The notes below the pieces were generated by a model, which had not been told where the DNA came from, ran no database searches, and worked only from the letters and a program-made list of their open reading frames with translations. The translations under genes were made by a program, and so were the position numbers. A DNA stretch of 64,000 bases from Enterocloster lavalensis (GTDB lineage Bacteria; Bacillota; Clostridia; Lachnospirales; Lachnospiraceae): NCBI RefSeq assembly GCF_902364025.1, contig NZ_CABJCG010000003.1, positions 186,001-250,000 of the forward strand, in the 5' to 3' direction. Shown here in pieces: positions 60,185 to 64,000 of this stretch (position 1 is its first letter; the number at the start of each line of letters is the position of its first letter).

Positions 60185-60664
60185 TCACTTATGATACGGC
60201 TCCCCCGCCGCGATCCGAAATCCCCTGTAAATTTGTTCCAGCAAAATTACCCGCATCAGCTGATGCGGGAACGTCATGCGGGAAAAGCTCAGGGCGTAGT
60301 CGGCCCGGGCCATGACCGCCGGGGACAGCCCTAATGAGCCGCCGATCACAAACGCGATCTGACTTTTGCCCTCCACGCCAAGGCGGGCGATCTTTTCGGA
60401 CAGCTCCACGGAGTCCAGCATATCCCCCTCGATGGCCAGAGCGATCACATAGGCGCCGTCCTTCACCTGGGCCAGGATGCGCTGCCCCTCCTTCTCCCGG
60501 ATCTGGGCCTCCAGCGCTTCCCCGGCACCGTCCGGCGTCTTTTCGTCCGCCACCTGGATGATCTCCAGCTTGCAGTAACGGCTGAGGCGCTTGGAATACT
60601 CCTTTATGGCGTCCTCAAAATAACGCTCCTTGATCTTTCCCACAGTTACTAATGTGATCTTCAT
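60185..60664 (-). CDS. rlmH: 23S rRNA pseudouridine-1915 N3-methyltransferase
   Basis: A 159-residue SPOUT methyltransferase. Family motifs are present: KITLVTVGKIKE start, LAIEGDMLDSVELS, FVIGGSLGLSPAV (trefoil knot) and a C-terminal HQLMRVILLEQIYRGFRI. It methylates pseudouridine 1915 of helix 69 using AdoMet. Length and motifs are standard. It lies just downstream of a GNAT gene. Confidence 0.96.
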   Translation of the reverse strand: MKITLVTVGKIKERYFEDAIKEYSKRLSRYCKLEIIQVADEKTPDGAGEALEAQIREKEGQRILAQVKDGAYVIALAIEGDMLDSVELSEKIARLGVEGKSQIAFVIGGSLGLSPAVMARADYALSFSRMTFPHQLMRVILLEQIYRGFRIAAGEPYHK

Positions 60665-60667
60665 CCA

Positions 60668-61177
60668 CTAAAACTCCAAAATCATGTCGTACCAGACCGC
60701 GCCGCCGTGGACGGACTGGGAAAGCCCCAGATTCACATAGCCAAACTTCTCATAATAGTGGATCAGCCGGTCCTTGCAGGTCAGAATCAGACCCTTTTTT
60801 CCGCGCTCCCGCGCCGTCTCGATCATCCGGTTCATCAGCGCGGCCGCCACCCCGCGGCGGCGGAACGCTTCCACCACATCCAGGCCGAAAATGCTCTGAT
60901 AGGCCCCATTTGCATTATGTAAATCCGCTTTCTCAAACATATCGTCGGAAATGGTCCTGGCGTCCGTCACCGCTCCATTGATAAAGCCGATGATCCGGCC
61001 CCCGTCTGCCAACTCCGCCACCAGAAAGCTGTCCGGAAAGACCTCAAGGCGCGCCTGAAAGCTCTCCCTTCCGGCAGCCTCGGCCGCCGGGAAGCACTCC
61101 GCCTCCACCTGAATCAGCGCCTCCAGATCTTCCGGGCGCGCAAAGCGGATTGTATAGTCATCGTGATTGTATTCCAT
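60668..61177 (-). CDS. GNAT family N-acetyltransferase (AANAT-like)
   Basis: A 169-residue GNAT with the beta-4/alpha-3 loop motif FRRRGVAAALMNRMI (acetyl-CoA site, about 104-118), SIFGLDVVEAFRR and KFGYVNLG. It resembles arylalkylamine-type acetyltransferases; substrate unknown. It overlaps or abuts rlmH (4 bases between), so both are co-transcribed. Confidence 0.88.
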   Translation of the reverse strand: MEYNHDDYTIRFARPEDLEALIQVEAECFPAAEAAGRESFQARLEVFPDSFLVAELADGGRIIGFINGAVTDARTISDDMFEKADLHNANGAYQSIFGLDVVEAFRRRGVAAALMNRMIETARERGKKGLILTCKDRLIHYYEKFGYVNLGLSQSVHGGAVWYDMILEF

Positions 61178-61193
61178 CCGTGTTAAACCTCTC

Positions 61194-61898
61194 TCATCCT
61201 TTTACGTGAAAATAATAGCCCACGCCCCATTTGGTGTGTACAAACTTGGGATCGCTGGGGCTTGGTTCGATCTTCTCCCGCAGCCTGCGGACGTGAACAT
61301 CCACAGTGCGGACGTCGCCGCTGTCCATGGCCCGGTTGCCCCACACGTAGGTCAACAGCGCCTCGCGGCTGTATACCTTGTTGGGGTTGCGCACCAGAAG
61401 CTCCAGAAGGTCGAATTCCTTGGCGGTGAGGTTGATCTCCCGCCCGGAAATGTACACGCGGCGGCTCTCCGTGTCCATCTTCAAATCTCCCGCCCCGATC
61501 ACATGGCTGTTCTGCTCCTCCTTGCGGTTTTTCCGGTTCTTTCCGCTGCGGCGCATGATCGCCTTGATCCTGGCCTTTACCTCCAGGATGTTGAAGGGCT
61601 TGCTGATGTAGTCGTCCGCGCCGTACTCCAGGCCCAGAATTTTGTCCATGTCCCCGCCCTTGGCCGTCAGCATAATGATGGGCATGTCGGAAAATTCCCG
61701 GATCGCCTGACACACCTCATAGCCGTCGTGCTTAGGCAGCATCACATCCAGCAGCACCATATCGTACTCCGTCTTTCGGGCCAGCTCGATGGCCTCCTCG
61801 CCGTCGTACGCGCAATCCACTTCCATTCCCTCCTGCTCCAGGCTGAAACGGATTCCTTTTACAATTAATTTTTCATCGTCTACCACTAAGATTTTTGC
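61194..61898 (-). CDS. OmpR-family response regulator (VicR/PhoB-like), no neighbouring kinase
   Basis: A 234-residue regulator with a receiver domain (acidic pair near 8-9, phospho-acceptor in VLLDVMLPKHDGYE, about Asp51, and Lys near 101) and a C-terminal winged-helix DNA-binding domain (VDVHVRRLREKIEPSP). AAGGGG lies before the ATG at 61898. VicR-type regulators are normally followed by a histidine kinase gene, but here the next gene is a GNAT, 16 bases downstream. Some clostridia have lone receivers. Confidence 0.9.
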   Translation of the reverse strand, partial: AKILVVDDEKLIVKGIRFSLEQEGMEVDCAYDGEEAIELARKTEYDMVLLDVMLPKHDGYEVCQAIREFSDMPIIMLTAKGGDMDKILGLEYGADDYISKPFNILEVKARIKAIMRRSGKNRKNRKEEQNSHVIGAGDLKMDTESRRVYISGREINLTAKEFDLLELLVRNPNKVYSREALLTYVWGNRAMDSGDVRTVDVHVRRLREKIEPSPSDPKFVHTKWGVGYYFHVKG

Positions 61899-62089
61899 CA
61901 TTCCAATTCCCCTTACTCTATCCGCAATGCGCTGCAGGCTCCGCCCGCAAACGACTGCGCTCAATCAAGCTTTTCCCCGCGGAAAAGCGCCATCTGCCAT
62001 CTCATCAAACCGGTCAGGCTTAAAACAGCGAGACTCCGGGCGCGGACTTTGATCGTCCCGCGTCCGGAGCGCACGCCCGGCGGATTCTG

Positions 62090-62851
62090 TCACACCGTAA
62101 TTGAATCTTTTATCTTCTGAAATGCCGCATCCTTAATCCCGGAAATATTCATGATATCCTCGATCCGCTCAAAGGGGCCGTAGGTCTCGCGGTAACGGAT
62201 AATGTCCTCGGCTTTGGATTCGCCGATGCCTTTTAACGTCATCAGTTCTTCCTTGCCGGCAGTATTCAAATTGACCTTTGCGCTTTTGGCGGAGCCAGAC
62301 TCCCGCCCTCCGGCGGCGCCCTGGGAAACCGGTCCGGCCGTCACTCCGGCGCGGCCTTCCTTCCCCCATTCCTCCGCCTGGCGCTCTGTGGGTACCTCGA
62401 TCTTCATACCGTCGGCGATCTCCTGGGCCAGGTTTAAATACGACCAGGCCGCTTCCGGCCCGAAACCTCCCGCCAGGTCCACCGCCTCGTAGATCCGGCT
62501 GCCCGGCTCCATCTCGTAGACCCCGGGATTCACAACCGCTCCACAGACATGCACAAAATATATGGGATGGGACGTTTCCCCAGCTTCCGGCACCGCGCGA
62601 TACTCCGCTTCCGCTCCCTCGCCCCCGCTTTGCGCTTCCCGTTCTCCCCAGGAGGCGTTCAAATCCGCGGGCGCTGTACTCCCATCCTCCAAACCGGCCG
62701 CTTGCGCTTCGCCGGATTCCGCTTCCAGAACCATTTCCATACGGTCCGCTTCCCGGCCGGAATTACAGCCGTAGCAGATCCCCGCGGCCGCCATTCCAAG
62801 GACAACCGCCAACATTTTCATACGTTTCAGTGACTTCAGATTCAATTTCAA
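62090..62851 (-). CDS. comEA: ComEA family DNA-binding lipoprotein
   Basis: A 253-residue protein. Signal peptide with a lipobox-like ICYGC (Cys29), an acidic/Ala-rich linker (about 30-90), an SLBB domain (HVCGAVVNPGVYE, about 101-113), a Ser/Gly linker, and a C-terminal double helix-hairpin-helix (NLNTAGKEELMTLKGIG and FERIEDIMNISGIKDAA). It binds DNA at the cell surface, as in natural transformation. Start is TTG at 62851 with AAGGAGGG upstream. Confidence 0.92.
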   Translation of the reverse strand: MKLNLKSLKRMKMLAVVLGMAAAGICYGCNSGREADRMEMVLEAESGEAQAAGLEDGSTAPADLNASWGEREAQSGGEGAEAEYRAVPEAGETSHPIYFVHVCGAVVNPGVYEMEPGSRIYEAVDLAGGFGPEAAWSYLNLAQEIADGMKIEVPTERQAEEWGKEGRAGVTAGPVSQGAAGGRESGSAKSAKVNLNTAGKEELMTLKGIGESKAEDIIRYRETYGPFERIEDIMNISGIKDAAFQKIKDSITV

Positions 62852-63045
62852 TGGTCTCCCTCCTTACCGGCGGGAAGCCATCTCAGCCTGATATTATTAT
62901 TCTAACGAAATCCAGGGGTAAAAACAAGCCCTATTTCCGGAAAACGGGAAACTAATTTTAGGCATTTTTTTGTCGGGCGCACCCGGGAGCCGGAATCCCC
63001 CCAGTGGGTCCGCCCATTCCGGTTCCCGGCGTCCGGCGCACCGCT

Positions 63046-63072
63046 AAAAACCCCCGCGCACTCGCGCAGGGG
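63046..63072 (-). terminator. Terminator of the YdcZ-type transporter gene
   Basis: Reading leftward, CCCCTGCGC pairs with GCGCGGGGG and is followed by TTTTTAGC. Confidence 0.85.
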
Positions 63073-63089
63073 TCCATCCGCTGTTTTTT

Positions 63090-63515
63090 CTATTTCCGAA
63101 AAATAATAATTCCCGCCACGGCCACCGCCGCGCCGATCAGCTTGCGCCACTCAAAGTCCGCCTTGTCCACGCCGAAGAGGCCGAACAGCTCGATACAGTA
63201 GGCTACCACGATCTGGGACACCACGATCAGGATGGAAGCCTGGGCTGGGCCCAGTCCGCTCATGCTGCGGACCACGGTGTAGGTGATCAGGGCCCCCAGG
63301 ATTCCGCCCAGCATCACGTAGCGGGGCGTCACCTCCATGAGACCGCCTATGGGCTGCCGCCCTGTAAAGAGCCAGATCGCCACACAGGTGATAAACGCGG
63401 TGAGCTGCACCCAGCCCGCGGCCACCCAGATGCTGGTCTGATCCGTCACCTCCGTGTTAAATACACCCTGTATACTCATCAGGGCGCCTGAAATCAACGC
63501 AATGATTAATGCCAT
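63090..63515 (-). CDS. DMT superfamily YdcZ/DUF606-type membrane protein
   Basis: A 141-residue protein with four to five membrane segments, typical of YdcZ-type half-length drug/metabolite transporters that pair as dimers. Motifs SIQGVFNTEV near 15 and LGPAQASILIVVSQI near 88 fit the family. Substrate unknown. Confidence 0.85.
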   Translation of the reverse strand: MALIIALISGALMSIQGVFNTEVTDQTSIWVAAGWVQLTAFITCVAIWLFTGRQPIGGLMEVTPRYVMLGGILGALITYTVVRSMSGLGPAQASILIVVSQIVVAYCIELFGLFGVDKADFEWRKLIGAAVAVAGIIIFRK

Positions 63516-63594
63516 CGTCCGTATTTCCTGCCTTTCCCATAAGATTCAACATGGTTAGGATATCCGGCCGCACCGGATTCTATTCAAGCCGCCC

Positions 63595-63623
63595 TTTACA
63601 GCGATTCTGTTCTGATGTATAAT
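63595..63623 (+). promoter_or_regulatory. Promoter of the YwaF-like gene
   Basis: -35 TTTACA (63595-63600), a 17-base spacer and -10 TATAAT (63618-63623), giving a leader of about 105 bases. The leader contains a GGGCGGAATTTCACCGC segment that may fold into a hairpin. Confidence 0.8.
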
Positions 63624-63734
63624 GTCGTAAAGCATCAATGGGCGGAATTTCACCGCTGCGGACCGCGTACCGTTCTTTAAGGGAACCGCATGAAACGGAT
63701 GCGCACACCGGCCCGGTCGGGAGGCAGGAATATC

Positions 63735-64000
63735 ATGCAGGAATTGCTCCAACGTTTTTTCCAGGCGTCTGCGTGGACCATGCAGACGCCTGTTCCATAC
63801 TCGCCCTTCCACTTATCGCTCACAGCTCTGGGCATTTGCGCCGCCGCATGGATGGCCCGGCGGCTGGCAGCCGGCCGCAGAAAACACGTTCTGTTCGTCT
63901 GCGGATTGATTTTAGCGGCAAGCGAGCTCTACAAGCAGGGCTTTCTCTACTATATTGTAAATGGACGCAGCTACGATTGGTGGTATTTCCCATTCCAGCT
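63735..64000 (+). CDS. YwaF/TMEM164-like integral membrane protein, N-terminal part
   Basis: An open frame from the ATG at 63735 to the window end (about 88 residues). GGGAGG lies about ten bases upstream. Two hydrophobic segments are followed by LAASELYKQGFLYYIV and YDWWYFPFQL, which fits the start of YwaF/TMEM164 multi-pass proteins of unknown function. The rest lies outside the window. Confidence 0.7.
   Translation, partial: MQELLQRFFQASAWTMQTPVPYSPFHLSLTALGICAAAWMARRLAAGRRKHVLFVCGLILAASELYKQGFLYYIVNGRSYDWWYFPFQ

Noticed and set aside
63555..63812. 85-codon minus-strand open frame at the right end
   Set aside because: It overlaps the promoter and start of the better-supported + strand membrane protein and has no ribosome site.

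Overview
The window is chromosomal DNA of a fairly GC-rich member of the Clostridia. Lachnospiraceae (an Enterocloster or Clostridium cluster XIVa-like gut anaerobe) fits best. The reasons are B12-dependent MetH with a separate reactivation protein, a sigma-54 PrpR-type regulator, DegV, DUF368, CD3324-type and DUF1062 proteins, strong GGAGG ribosome sites, and oligopeptide and C4 acid-sugar uptake and catabolism genes. The genus is inference. No rRNA, tRNA or CRISPR array was seen. Both ends cut genes: a TrkH-type K+ transporter on the left and a YwaF/TMEM164-like membrane protein on the right.

Layout. 1-3.6 kb: HAD phosphatase, zinc/manganese-type ABC importer (binding lipoprotein, ATPase, permease) and TrkH. 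3.7-8.1 kb: tandem hairpin repeats, DegV protein, DUF368 polyprenyl-phosphate transporter, a small Cys-rich protein and a membrane diguanylate cyclase. 8.1-13.7 kb: one-carbon/methionine operon metF, MetH reactivation protein, threonine aldolase, metH. 13.8-17 kb: small membrane protein, GNAT, and a MATE transporter fused to a cytidylate-kinase-like domain behind a leader with two terminator-like hairpins. 17-30.1 kb: a divergent regulon. A PrpR-type sigma-54 activator sits between a peptide ABC importer plus M20 dipeptidase operon and a C4 acid-sugar operon (SAF-domain oxidoreductase, DUF1537 kinase, class II aldolase). Both operons are preceded by near-perfect -24/-12 promoters.

30.2-38.8 kb: second threonine-aldolase-like enzyme, alpha/beta hydrolase with a condensation-fold acyltransferase/membrane fusion, decayed DUF1016 nuclease and RelBE-like remnants, pyrophosphatase, phosphoribosyltransferase, TRIC channel, 36-bp repeats and a DUF692 (MNIO-like) enzyme. 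38.8-43 kb: AlwI-like restriction endonuclease and a double-domain adenine methyltransferase with its own HTH, a strong promoter and a palindromic operator. 43-50.7 kb: hypothetical protein, YgiQ radical SAM protein, YfcE-like phosphodiesterase, a group II intron remnant, MBL-fold hydrolase, and an SLC13 transporter divergent from a LysR regulator. 50.8-64 kb: mixed accessory and core genes, including AraC, DUF1062, CD3324, AAA/PD-(D/E)XK, ATP-grasp, M14 carboxypeptidase, aldo/keto reductase with a ferredoxin tail, rlmH, GNAT, an orphan OmpR-type regulator, ComEA and a YdcZ-type DMT protein.

The most interesting signals are the sigma-54 divergon, the restriction-modification operon that runs into a DUF692 enzyme, the MATE-kinase fusion with its attenuator-like leader, the Cys-rich protein, low-complexity 36-bp repeats inserted into the MetH catalytic domain, and a hairpin repeat family found at 3.7 and 54.5 kb.
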